From: Favolaschia claudopus
Lineage: Eukaryota; Basidiomycota; Agaricomycetes; Agaricales; Mycenaceae
Assembly (NCBI GenBank): GCA_037176885.1
Contig: JAWWNJ010000166.1
Coordinates: forward strand, 124,001 to 188,000
Length of the DNA: 64,000 nucleotides
Direction: 5' to 3'
Each line of letters opens with the position of its first letter. Position 1 is the first letter of the stretch. Positions 38,301 to 48,287 of the stretch are shown here, piece by piece. The notes below the pieces were generated by a model. That model saw only the letters and a program-made list of their open reading frames with translations. It was not told where the DNA came from and searched no databases. Position numbers and translations under genes: made by a program.

Positions 38301-39544
38301 TCAAGCTGTTTGATTTTTCTTTTTTTGGTACATCGTACTTTTTCCCCGGCGAGTCCCTTGTTTCCTGACCTGATTAGGATGTGTCTGGTACTTTTTCTGC
38401 TTCTCAATAATTCTACAGAGCAGCACATCATCAAAACTACCACTGACACTGTTTGAAGTGTCAGTTTATCGAGCTCTTCCTGAGAAGCAAAATGAACATT
38501 CAATATAACCATCCAAATCAATCGTCCTGACCTCAAGAAATATTCCAGGGCACCATTTGGAATAACTCAGTCTCCTCAAATGTCGAAACATTCGACGAAA
38601 GTACGAAAATTTCCTTTTTTGGACAGAAATGTGTTTCGGTGTGAAGTGTGGAGCAAATTATAGTAGTAATATGCTTCTCAAGCGCATTGAACCTTCAGTC
38701 CAAGCGACACGCCCATCTGAACTTGACAAACGCGTCTAAGACGCGGTCAGACTGACAAACGTAAGGCCTGGCACGTGGTGGGAAAGCGTGCCGTAATGTC
38801 AGAACTGGGGGAGGTGAAGGGGGGTTACATGAGGCGGATGTTCATCCTAGAATCGACCCACAATCTTTGATCTTTCGTTGACAAACAAACCAAAGTTGCT
38901 CTTTCCGCTTCCACGTTGCCTCTACTAGTAGCAAGCAGAAGAAAAGTCAAAAATATTGACTCTTGTCTTGATCCACTGGCAAGCTTTCTACAGTGTTGTC
39001 AATACTGCAAACATACACATTCTCAGCTCTGAAGTTGATTGCGTGAATCCGGCGCGTCTGTCTCTTTCCAACTTAGCCGATTCTCGCTCAATCTACATCA
39101 ACGTGACTGATACATCCTGAAAACAGAAAAACTTTCATAATCAATGCGTCAATCCGAGGCTGTATGCATTGTCTGCAAATATCAGATGTCGTAAATTCTT
39201 GGGGCCACAATTCCAAGCCTCCTGGTGGTCGACAAGCATTGTTCACTGCCTTCTGCCCTGATAAGGTTCAGCTAATACAAATTACTGGCTTCACCAATTT
39301 TCGTGATTGTGGCTTGCGGTAGTCTCTTATAAACAGATATATAAACAAAAATGTCCTCGTGCCTATGGTTGTCATATACTAGTGATCCGCTCAAGCGCGG
39401 TGTGCTCGCGAAGTGTAATCCCAATGCAATCCCAAGTTCCCAACGACAAAAAATTTATCTCCTCTTTCTCGGACATAACCGATCAACGATTGTTGGTTTT
39501 CCTCTGCATATCCTCAAACTGGCACCATTCGAACCGCCTTATCA
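32371..39544. other. Interior of the 16.7-kb insertion, right half: no recognisable genes
   Basis: Apart from the dispersed repeat at 34625-35440 I can support no gene. Spliced coding-like pieces occur on the minus strand near 37970-38260 (MLAVHHPSQGEHTTYQ with GTAAGT-type donors) and around 33400-34000, but without domains. A perfect 9-bp hairpin lies at 38442-38465 (ACTGACACT and AGTGTCAGT). Confidence 0.3.
34625..35440. repeat. Diverged dispersed repeat, copy B
   Basis: Colinear with 12890-13560 for about 670 bp. Beyond that, 35355-35440 resembles 53835-53935: both read GTCGGTGGxGA, then ATAGCCG and TTCCCACG in the same order. In copy B a plus-strand frame of 178 codons is open (34708-35244), but the frame is not kept in the other copies. 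Confidence 0.5.
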
Positions 39545-39745
39545 TGTTGCAAATTTATTTTTTTGTTATCTCACCCGATAGAGCCCGATTGCGCCCGAGT
39601 CCACCCGATGGGCTTTCCAAGTGATCTATGCCCAATTTAATCCAAGTCTCAATCTGACTATCCGCTGTTATAACAGGTTGTCAGTGGGTCTCGGGCGCTA
39701 TCAGGCTCTGTCGGGTGAGATAACAAAAAAAATAAATTTGCGACA
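39545..39745. mobile_element. MITE of about 200 bp with inverted ends of about 55 bp
   Basis: The left arm TGCAAATTTATTTTTTTGTT continues through ATCTCACCCGATAGAGCCCG to GCGCCCGAG. The right arm is its inverted copy with a handful of differences (CTCGGGCGCTATCAGGCTCT to AAATTTGCGACA). The middle about 90 bp is unrelated. No coding capacity and no clear target duplication. Confidence 0.75.
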
Positions 39746-40001
39746 CAATGCGCACTTTTTGGTACAGTTTTTATAGCTAAATGTGGAAAACTGAATCGGT
39801 TTGAGGGCATTCTGTGCTGAGACCAATGTCAGCCACTGTGCAACACTTGTTCGTATTTGCACCCTGAGCCAGCCCCCAGTCGGTCATGTGAAGGTAGAAT
39901 TGCTCGCTTTGCTTGCAATCAGGCTGGCGGCAAATGGTGTTGACTTTCATTTTCATTTTCCCAACCTTCTCATTTCGAATTTGCGCCAAATCAACAATAT
40001 G

Positions 40002-40115
40002 GGGTTTTATGGTAGCGTATTTCATCCCGATTTGAGGATTGCTTATTTCGACCCCAACTTCACCCAATTTGAAGCAAAGTTGGAGTCGAAATTGGGCACG
40101 CTGCTGTGAACACCC
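40002..40115. mobile_element. Small inverted-repeat element A
   Basis: Ends GGGTTTTATGGTAGCG and (reverse complement) GGGTGTTCACAGCAGCG are related to each other and to the neighbouring element B. The interior is rich in CAACTT and AAGTTGG words in both orientations. Probably a short MITE relative. Confidence 0.5.
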
Positions 40116-40159
40116 TTTTACCCGAAATCGACCCAGGTTTGGGTCCGAGGTGATTTGAT

Positions 40160-40345
40160 GGGTTGCTACGGTGGGCTAAGCGGCCACGTCCCAACTTCGA
40201 AATCAGGCACAAAGTTGGGATGCAAATCGAGGGGGGGGGCCCGACTTGCACTCCAACTTCGAAATTGGCCAAACACTTGAGGTCGAACTTGAAAAAAAAG
40301 TTGGAGCTCAACTTGGGCCCCAAATCGGCCTACCGTGAAACACCC
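40160..40345. mobile_element. Small inverted-repeat element B
   Basis: Ends GGGTTGCTACGGTGGGC and (reverse complement) GGGTGTTTCACGGTAGGC. The interior repeats CCCAACTTCGAAATC / CTCCAACTTCGAAATT in direct and inverted form. Same family as element A, 44 bp away; the two may be one element broken by rearrangement. Confidence 0.5.
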
Positions 40346-40567
40346 TAATAACGGTCTATGGATTCACATTGTTTTTACAGAACCATTGCAGGGCCAGAGT
40401 TGCTGGCAATGTTGTCCATTAATTTTCCCTGCTGGTTTGTGAATACAAAGAAAACCCGAAACTTCCAGAATTCAACTGAAGCAAGGTCGTAAACCGGCAG
40501 GGCCGGTCATTTCATGAATAGGTCAATCCATAATCAAGCGCGAGTATTGTATGTATGTGAAACTTGC

Positions 40568-43088
40568 CTTCAAGAATCCAGCAAGATAGTCTTCAAGCAA
40601 TTGCTGCGCACGAGGTAGGGAGTTGATGTCGATTGTACCGGCTAGTATTATCTTGCAGCACGCCGCAAACTTCAAAAAAATATCAGGGTCGTCCTCGAAC
40701 ATTCGAATAGGTTTTGGGGGAGGTGTTTCTTTCTTGTCGGTCTTGGTCGCCGTCTTGTTTGCGATGCGCTTCTTCCGCGCCTTCTCTTTCTTGTTCCAAT
40801 TTTTCACTGACCGCTCGTAATCCGCTGCAGCGAGAGGGTACCATTCAGCCCATATGTGGGGTAACTAATCGGAAATGAGTGCATTGGCTGAGGTAGAACA
40901 AAGCCGCAACGACTCACAATCAAGGGACAAAATATAAGCAACATACCCTTCCATTCATCGGACGTTAAATTTCCGCCGGCTGCATACCCAACTTGATTCG
41001 GCAGTCTTGCGACCCATCCGGGCATCTCCATCTGATTTTCGCGTAGGTGTGTCATGTGCAGCGGAAGAGGAAAGAACTTACAGCCCTCAAGTATTCATGA
41101 ATCTGGTCAATCTCGCGGGAGGTTTTTTCGGTACGTTTACGCAAGGCAGCAGGGTCCCGGATCCAGCCGTCAAGCCATTGTGTTTTGGTGATGCCTGTTA
41201 TATATCAATTTAGCAATTACATTTACATTGACATGAAAGCGCACCAAGAAATATACAGTGCATTGGGTCTATAATAATTTGCCGAATGGGATCAAAGTAT
41301 GGGAGGCGGGAAAGCTCAAAATATCTTGTGCCGTGCATGCTCGCAAAGGCGTCCCGCGCCTTTTTATCGTCTTCGTCAATCGCTGAATATTCTGCCGAAT
41401 GCTTTCGGTGTTCTTCATTTTCTCGCTTGGGAAACGCTTGGATGTACGCAGTTAGTTCTCAGCAAATCTAAACAACCGATTTGAAAACAATACCGTCAAC
41501 CTTCACGCCTGCCGGCGTTTGAATATCTTTGTGGGTAATCTTACACCGAGTACACGGGAATTGGTTGGACCGGTGGTCGGAAAATCCCCCCACCTTGCAC
41601 ATCGCGGGATGGTCGCAACAAACACAGACAAGAATCACGCGAATTCGACGCCCTTGGTGTTGTATTAATAAGGTAGAACATCCATTGCCCGAGAGGACTG
41701 ACCATTCGGAAACTTGGGCGTCTTTGCCAAAATTCCCTTGTCATACAGCATGAGTAGTTCTGTCACGTTTGACGCCATGGTGCGTTGGAACTCGTCACAG
41801 GTCTCTTCATGAGGCCCTGGCCCTAGATGCGTAAGCAACAGATTTCGGGGGCGATATCTATGGTGTATTAGCAATATTGACAATGAGCATAATCGCACTT
41901 GCCTTTGATGAGGTGGAAGCGCAGTCACGCAAAAGGAGGCTGCTCCAGTTGTATGTGATCCTGCGTCGTTGGTTCGCGTGAATGAAAATCTGAAATTGGC
42001 ATCAGCAATTCGAATATGTTTGCTCGAATCTATACTGCTCACCCATCCTCTCCAAAACAGAGGCCAATTCGGAGCTCGTCGGGGTCAGGACGGTCCGCTG
42101 CGGTGTCAAAAAACTTGCCGCCATCCGGAGCCTTCAAAGATTGACAAATCTCTCCATCTTGTATGTCCGACATCTTCCCAGGCACTCGTTTGCGTTTCAA
42201 ATATGATTCGCAGGCGACCTCGTTCCCTTCCCGGTTCAAGAATTCAACGAGCTGAGTAGAAAGCGGTAGATAGGGACCCTGAAGAGCCGGACGAGGTTTA
42301 GATTCGGGTTTAGGTCGGGTGGAATCGAGCAACGAAGCGCCAGTATTTGTTGGCGGGGATGGAGCTTTGAAAAGCGGGATGTTGCAATGTGAACAAACGA
42401 GGTCGGCGGGGGAGTTCTCGGGATAAGCGCGACGACATTTGTTACATATTGCGCGAATCTCAAATTCCTCGTTTAGCCCTAATTTCTTGAATGTCGTCGT
42501 AAGAGTTATAGGAATATTGTTGTCGGATGGGACATGTCGAAGCGTGACGAAGATCGAGCGAAGAACTTTGAGAAGAAGGGCGCAACCACGATGAGGCAGG
42601 TGGAAATGCAAATGTAGCCACGCAGTTAATACGAGTATGATTTGCCAGAACCAGTACGGTGATTCCTCGGCCTGCGAGTCGCGAGGCTGTAGAATATGCT
42701 CAGCAGGTAATTGAGCCGGAGGTGGGAAAGTGGAATGTGTCGACATAGAGTTCAAGGTTGGGAAATTATCGTCGGATTGCGCCGCGACGGTGGACGAGGA
42801 AGGCGTGTTCAGATTATTCATAGGGAGATCGACATCCATTGCTACGTCTTGGTCTGGTGAGACAGGAAAGGAGCCGGGCATGGCAGGCAAAGTAGCTGAT
42901 GCTGGGATAGGCTGCGGCTGGGGTTCTGCTTTCCGCCTCTTGGCCATGAACTCTCCAATTGAAACAGAAGGTCCAGCTGGTGGCTGGTCGTGCCTCAGGT
43001 TTCGCTCACGTTCACGCTTTGCATTCTGACGATGAGCAGCGCGAGACGTCTGGACCGTGGGTTGATTTAGTAAGTGGCTTAGATTCAT
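40568..43088 (-). pseudogene. CACTA transposase (Tnp2-like), N-terminal and catalytic part
   Basis: Tnp2-family transposase catalysing excision and integration of the CACTA element. It starts at ATG 43088. The first exon is long, with a nuclear-localisation-like basic region, a zinc-ribbon (CNKCRR..CSHCN) and ELRIGLCFGEDG. Following exons give YRPRNLLLTHLGPGPHEE and LLMLYDKGILAKTPKFPNG. Then comes the typical Cys/His block VCVCCDHPAMCKVGGFSDH with PCTRCK, followed by YFELSRLPYFDPIRQ and IIIDPMHCIFL (the D-x-MH signature). The last exon contains AYLs such as GNLTSDEWKG and QQLLEDYLAGFLK, and ends at 40568 with a GC donor (AAG|GCAAGT). The frame is open throughout. The break falls inside the following intron, where the 16.7-kb element has landed; in fungi an intron that size is very unlikely to be spliced. 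Confidence 0.87.
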
Positions 43089-43294
43089 TTGTGGATTTTA
43101 CGGACTGAGTCGTCGCTTGAGTCCATGTGTAATGGAATTTCGGGAAGCAAGGGAGGGAAAGGAAGAAGAATGACGTCTACCAAGCCCTTCGGAAATAACC
43201 TGGACAAACCTAGACAAACGTAATCAAGCTGACCTCGACAGACCCTGATGCCAGGTGGTCCGAATCGGCTTGGATACATCTCGAAAAGGGTCTA

Positions 43295-43387
43295 TCGAAG
43301 TGGTACAGATACATGCTAATTCTAGGTCTGGCTAGGTTACCTGAAGGACCTATACTCACTCGGACCAGATTTGTCCAAAACGCAGTG
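43295..43387 (-). repeat. Right terminal inverted repeat of the CACTA element
   Basis: Inverted copy of 20592-20684. Just inside it the sequence contains several variants of TTTGTCCAGGT-like words, which may be subterminal transposase-binding repeats. Confidence 0.88.
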
Positions 43388-43789
43388 AATCGTTTGGAAG
43401 AGGCTATTGGCCTAGTGTGTATTACACTATCAGAGTTCTGGGCCACATTTGATCTCGCTATGCTCCTGAATCCTAACAGTCTCTTTGCATGGCTGCAGTG
43501 TAGCACTTCAGTAATTCTTGATCAGCAGGTTCAGGAAACTGTGCATGCCACCCAGATGATGCAAGAATTGTTCATCCCACTACAGAGAACTTTGTTTGGG
43601 TTTGTAGAACGGATCCAGCTTTTACCATCTGAAAACACAACACCAATGTCAGCAGCCTGCAAAGAAATTGTCAGAGACTTGGCTACGAAAATGGTTCAAA
43701 CAGAGACTATGGACTTGTTTGATACTCAGACTCAGATTTGGACCAAAATTGAGGAGACTAGGCAATTAGTAGTTATAGTCAAAACTTAG

Positions 43790-44487
43790 GATGCAGATTA
43801 CCTGTACTCAGTAGATTTATTGTCAGGTTAGATTGCAATACAAAGATTAATCTTCTATTGTGCCCAACAGGTATGAATTCTCCCAATGGGTCAGAATTTC
43901 CGATGTTTCCTGCTCCCTTGTCTATCGTTTGGCCCCAGACTTTTTCGGAATTTATTCTTTCACTAATTCACTGCTAGATTCCCAAAGCACTTGGGCTACA
44001 ACGCGAGGGAATTGGTCCAAAAGTAATTACTAAGTTGGCGAGTATTTTGATCTCAATCATCACTACATCAATTTACCTTGATAAAATGGTACCCTTCTCT
44101 CAACACCTCACCCTCTCTGTATCCCAATATAACTCTGCAAACCCATACAAAAGAAGTATAAGAGCTCATCCCAAAAATTCCGGAGGCCAAAGGGTTGAAG
44201 GGGAAGCAGGAACATCGAGAATTCAGACCCATTGGAAGAATTCATACCCGTTGGGCACGATAGTATCCAAAGCCAGAGATTAGGAATTTATCCATGATGT
44301 TTGACAGGCTCACCAGCTTCCAAAAACACGTCATTTCTGCCACCTTAGATGCATGCTGAGTGGGTCGGCATGAAGTACTTTCCCTCCATCCAAGAGATGA
44401 TGAAAATAAGTATTTGGGACTGGGAGACACCATGGATATGTATTCTACAACAAGAGACAATTGATTGGAATCCAGACACTCTACTTC
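43790..44487. other. Spacer between the two convergent DUF6535 genes
   Basis: A 698-bp region between the stop of copy 1 (43789) and the stop of copy 2 (44488). Holds both transcript ends. No gene, repeat or element was recognised. Confidence 0.5.
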
Positions 44488-45127
44488 CTAAGTTATAACC
44501 AAATTCCCAGCAGTTTTTATTCTCTCTCGAATCTGATTGTGAATATTGTCCCTGGAGTTGTCAAATCCAGTTTCTGTTCGAGACATTGTATTGGCCAAGA
44601 TTGTGAGAATTTCTTGACAGGCTACCAATATTGGTGTCCTCGCTTCAGCGGGTAAAGTCTGAATTTGTTTGACAGTTCTACACAGTGTTCTCTGTAGCGG
44701 AATGAACAATTCTTGCATCATCATCTGGGTGCACTGGACAATTGACCAGACCTCTGTGTTCCAATGCAGAATTAGTGAGTTGCTACACTCCAGCCATGCC
44801 AAGAGACTGTTAGAATCAAAAGGTGTGGTTGGGTCAAAAGCGGTCCAGAAGTCTGATAGTGCAACATGCACAAGCCCAACAGCCTCCTCAAAATGATGGT
44901 TTGTGGGGATACTCCGGCTGGGTGCCCAAATTGTCTTGAACACAACATTGTATTTTTCCAGATATTCCTCTATTGTGAATGAGTTTGAATATATGTGAAT
45001 CCAACTGCACAGCTCCTTCTGAATATGAGGCTGCCATTCAGGGATAGTTGAAAGCAAATATGCTAGATCAATATAGCTCTTGATATAAGGTTCCCTCTCA
45101 TGGTGCACCATGATAGCAGAAAGTGAT

Positions 45128-45310
45128 TGTCAGGGGACTCCACAGCTATGACGTCTTCTGACTTGGGCAGAAGTTCTCTGTCTCCAAGACATCATGCTGT
45201 GCTCACTTATGTCATATCTTACGTCACCTCTTGTATATAAGTAGTCCGCTGGGGATCTCTGATCCCCAGGTTTGTTATCGACTTGGCTCCTGGGCCCTTC
45301 TCCCCTTACA
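45128..45310 (+). repeat. 5' LTR with promoter elements
   Basis: Contains TATATAAG at 45234-45241 and, just upstream, TTACGTCA (45219-45226), a CRE/ATF-type site; a second TGACGTC core lies near its start. These would drive rightward transcription into the KH-domain gene. Confidence 0.85.
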
Positions 45311-45415
45311 GCATAACAAACCTTCTATTCGACTCTGGCACTCTCCTAGCCCCAGCCGACCACCCTACTTCCTACTCTGCCCTCATCCTACCATCGACCT
45401 CACACCTCCCTTGCT

Positions 45416-46462
45416 ATGGCAACCCCCGCAGTTCCTCAGGACCTTTATTCCTACTGCACTCTCCTGCGAAGCGAACTACAGCGCGTCCACGACCGTCTTG
45501 ATCGTCTTGAGTTTGGGGATACTGCAGCCTCTACTCCCCGAGGGCATGCCTGGCGCTTCTCCTGGGATGGTGCTCGCTGGGGCTCTGTACCGTCAACTCC
45601 AGCCCCTACCCCTGCCATCATCGCTGTCGGCCACACCGCCATACCACTCGCCGAAACCCTCCCTACTGCAGACGACTCACCGTCCCGCTACTCGTGTACG
45701 CTTGTGGTGCCTGACTCGGTTGTCGGGCATATCGTTGGCCGTGGTGGTAAGGGTCTCCATCAGTCGCACGACATCTCCGGCGCCCAACTTCGAGCCTATA
45801 CTGATAAGGCTTCCCCCTTGGAGCGCCGTGTATCTATCCGTGGTACCGACCAGCAAATCGGTGAAGCGCTAATTGCGCTTGGGAAGCGTTTCATGCGTAA
45901 GCGTATCCGCTCTAAGAAGAAAGGTCCGTCACGCCTTTCCGGGGACCCTGCCCCTCCCCCTCCTGGCCCGGCGCCGGTTTTGCCGAACGCTTCTGGCGAG
46001 GGCGCTCGCCCGCTGAAGAAGCGCGCACACCCCGTCCATCCGTCTCAGCCACCAGCTCCGGTTCCGCCCCCTCCAGCGGCCAGTGCTCAGCCGCACCCAG
46101 GTGCCGCTACACAGCCAAGGAAGTCTGGGGTGCGATTTGCACCACAGGAGTCTTTCTACCCCGCCTCTCACTCCCTACCCCATAACCCTGCCACCATCTC
46201 TATTCCTACGCAGGTAATGGCGTCCCCTATTCCTACTCCCCGCCCCAGCTCTACTCCTTATGCCCCCTCGGTGGCCATGCCCACTGCGGTCCCTTCGCCC
46301 TCTCCACGTTCAGTAGCTCCTTCGCCTATGGCCATTGACGCTATCCGACCTGAAAGGGGACGTCGACAACAGACGGCACGGCGAGGCGGTGCAGTGTCTG
46401 CGTCTGATACGCGGATTGACTCCCAGGGCAACCTACTCTTCCGTGGCGATCCAGGATTTTGA
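45416..46462 (+). CDS. KH-domain protein encoded by the LTR element
   Basis: A 348-residue protein in one exon, starting about 105 bases after the 5' LTR. The N-terminal part is probably a short coiled coil (LLRSELQRVHDRLDRLE). A KH RNA-binding domain spans about residues 97-165: VPDSVVGHIVGRGGKGLHQ, with the GxxG loop as GRGG, then RRVSIRGTDQQIGEALIALG. A basic stretch follows (KRFMRKRIRSKKKG). The C-terminal half is Pro/Ser/Ala-rich and probably disordered. KH domains bind single-stranded RNA or DNA; here it may act like a Gag-type RNA-packaging protein for a non-autonomous retroelement. That role is inferred from its being the only gene between the LTRs. No frame damage. Confidence 0.85.
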   Translation: MATPAVPQDLYSYCTLLRSELQRVHDRLDRLEFGDTAASTPRGHAWRFSWDGARWGSVPSTPAPTPAIIAVGHTAIPLAETLPTADDSPSRYSCTLVVPDSVVGHIVGRGGKGLHQSHDISGAQLRAYTDKASPLERRVSIRGTDQQIGEALIALGKRFMRKRIRSKKKGPSRLSGDPAPPPPGPAPVLPNASGEGARPLKKRAHPVHPSQPPAPVPPPPAASAQPHPGAATQPRKSGVRFAPQESFYPASHSLPHNPATISIPTQVMASPIPTPRPSSTPYAPSVAMPTAVPSPSPRSVAPSPMAIDAIRPERGRRQQTARRGGAVSASDTRIDSQGNLLFRGDPGF

Positions 46463-46525
46463 AGGATTGTTCATTCTACTGGGCTTTGGTCTTCGTCGAG
46501 GCGACGAATCTTGAAGAGGGGGTGA

Positions 46526-46708
46526 TGTCAGGGGACTCCACAGCTATGACGTCTTCTGACTTGGGCAGAAGTTCTCTGTCTCCAAGACATCATGCTGTGC
46601 TCACTTATGTCATATCTTACGTCACCTCTTGTATATAAGTAGTCCGCTGGGGATCTCTGATCCCCAGGTTTGTTATCGACTTGGCTCCTGGGCCCTTCTC
46701 CCCTTACA
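46526..46708 (+). repeat. 3' LTR
   Basis: Same sequence as 45128-45310. It starts TGTCAGGGGACTCC directly after the purine-rich tract. Confidence 0.9.
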
Positions 46709-47827
46709 GTGATGCCCACACTGAGTAATCCCGAAGTTTGGACCCCAACCCCAGGTCCATATACCAATCATGCACATTCTCTTGTAACAACAGGAAAGCT
46801 GCTGGTAATGAGAGAGACCCTTGTAAAGACAAGAGCTGGACAATAAGTTCTAGGTTATCTTTGGATGGTGGGATTCCATTGTGATAGAGAGCACAGAAAA
46901 GATTGTTAACAGTGTCCACAATCCTTTCTTCGGATTCACCTTGTTCATTGATAGGATTGGGAATGCATCTCAAGGCATTATAGATCCAGTGCTCTGCATC
47001 CGCATTCAAAGAAATCCAGTCTGCATCTAATGGTATGAAAGATTCTGATTTCAACAATGCAATCTTAGACGATAATAAACCAGGGGTGGATATAACTTCA
47101 ATCCAACCATCTGTTTGCGGAAGTGCTTGGCAAAACTGGTATGCAGCAGTTTGTCTTTTGCGCCATTGCACATCCCATTCTTTGTGGTCTTCACAGTTGC
47201 CTGCGAGTTGGAGTGTGAGTTTGAGAATATCAGCTCTAAGCTGCATGTCAGTCTGCTCTGACTCCAGTTTGGATGGTAGTGTCTTTAATATTCTCTCATA
47301 CAATAAAACCTCATATGCACTTTGAGGATCTGAATCAGCATGGTCTCAGTATCATTTATAGATGACAGTACCTTTTATCTTTGACTCTCATATCATTTGC
47401 AGTAATATTCCCATCTACCAAACAGAAGTACACAACAAAGAGGTATTCGGCGAAGGTTGAACATGTCAGGCTACTGCCTGAATCTAGTTCTGCAGCTCGG
47501 TGTTTCAGGTATGTGATTGTACTGGGGTTAAATCTGGGCCATGCCTTGACTTTCAACTTAAAGTGTAAAGCCCTCATCAGCCATGGCTGACTTGGTATCT
47601 ATTATACAAAAGACGGGTGCTGTATCCCCTGCTAACAAGACAAGTTAGACAAAGAGATAACTTGATTGGCTGCTCAAGCTGTCACATGCTGATGCGTGCT
47701 GTAACGTCTCTCACGACTTCAATCACTGCGTCCCGTGATCGCGTTCCTTCGATCCTTGCTTCCTTTCTCCTCCATCGCCTCCATTGCCAACGCTGAACGG
47801 CGACGCGTCTCAGCGTGTCTCTCACTC

Positions 47828-48287
47828 AGCACATCTCACTGTGCACTATGGCGGCACCGCATCTACCACATCTGGCAGCCCAACTTGAACCTCTGACTAC
47901 CATGACGCGTCCTCATTCTCTGCAGGCTGCAGGAATGAAGCGGCTGCGTCCTATTCTACCAAGGCCTCCACCTCAGGGCACGAGTGCGACATTCACTCTC
48001 GATTCTCTGTCAATGTCAGTACTACCGGGTCCACCTCCTGCGTATGTATTTATTCTCAGCACATCTCACTGTGCACTATGGCGGCACCGCATCTACCACA
48101 TCTGGCAGCCCAACTTGAACCTCTGACTACCATGACGCGTCCTCATTCTCTGCAGGCTGCAGGAATGAAGCGGCTGCGTCCTATTCTACCAAGGCCTCCA
48201 CCTCAGGGCACGAGTGCGACATTCACTCTCGATTCTCTGTCAATGTCAGTACTACCGGGTCCACCTCCTGCGTATGTATTTATTTCA
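47828..48287 (+). repeat. 230-bp tandem duplication in the Helitron
   Basis: Two nearly identical units starting at 47828 and 48058. Each contains the same ATG and 5' coding sequence (MAAPHLPHLAAQLEP) of the cargo gene. The duplication doubles the first exon and its upstream bases. Confidence 0.92.

Larger units (their letters stand above)
23753..40488. mobile_element. 16.7-kb insertion with short inverted ends, unclassified
   Basis: It splits an intron of the CACTA transposase gene. The left end reads TGACCTTGCTTTAGTAAGG; the right end, reverse complemented, reads GACCTTGCTTCAGTTG, so the outer 14 bases match with one difference. GTA stands outside both ends (23750-23752 and 40489-40491), a possible 3-bp target duplication. 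The interior has tandem repeats near the left end, several MITEs near the right end, and about 15 kb of GC-rich, gene-poor DNA with diverged internal duplications. No transposase was recognised, so it may be a non-autonomous element that captured host DNA. The borders are backed by the reading frame of the broken transposase; the exact base at the left end could shift by one. Confidence 0.7.
20592..43387. mobile_element. CACTA (CMC/EnSpm-type) DNA transposon, 22.8 kb
   Basis: The ends begin CACTGCGTTTTGG and are inverted copies of each other for about 93 bp. AAT flanks the element on both sides (20589-20591 and 43388-43390), and the split DUF6535 exon gives an independent check on both borders. 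CACTx ends plus a 3-bp target duplication are the hallmark of CACTA elements. It carries an accessory gene near the left end and a Tnp2-like transposase gene reading leftwards from near the right end. More than 16 kb of its length is a second element inserted into the transposase gene, so the original CACTA was about 6 kb. Confidence 0.9.
17876..43789 (+). pseudogene. DUF6535 membrane-protein gene, copy 1, split by CACTA insertion
   Basis: Host gene of the DUF6535 family (agaricomycete multi-pass proteins of unknown role). Exons: 17876-18045, 18097-18150, 18201-18354, 18403-19721 and 19775-20591, with the last exon continuing at 43391-43789. The start at 17876 is supported by copy 2, which starts at the matching ATG. 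Conserved core: AFWNGYMTLANEYDKEFLQK, then membrane segments around GLFSAVASAFIIQI, SLLYISLGSTLLASLLAVLG, LQFGLFLFAAALSVYLW and VLAGIVIGITAGG. A long C-terminal helical part ends at 43789. A 22.8-kb CACTA element sits in the last exon with a 3-bp target duplication (AAT). Without it the exons sum to 2913 bases, an open frame of 970 residues. As it stands, translation would run into the insertion and stop at 20642. It is tail to tail with copy 2. Confidence 0.88.
45128..46708 (+). mobile_element. Short LTR element carrying only a KH-domain gene
   Basis: Two 183-bp direct repeats (45128-45310 and 46526-46708) appear identical base for base, begin TG and end CA, and are flanked by the 5-bp duplication GTGAT (45123-45127 and 46709-46713). 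A purine run (GAAGAGGGGG) lies just before the right repeat. The internal part is 1215 bp, with no gag, protease, reverse transcriptase or integrase. I cannot see a standard primer-binding site after the left repeat. It is a non-autonomous LTR retroelement, and the identical LTRs mean a recent insertion. Confidence 0.93.
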
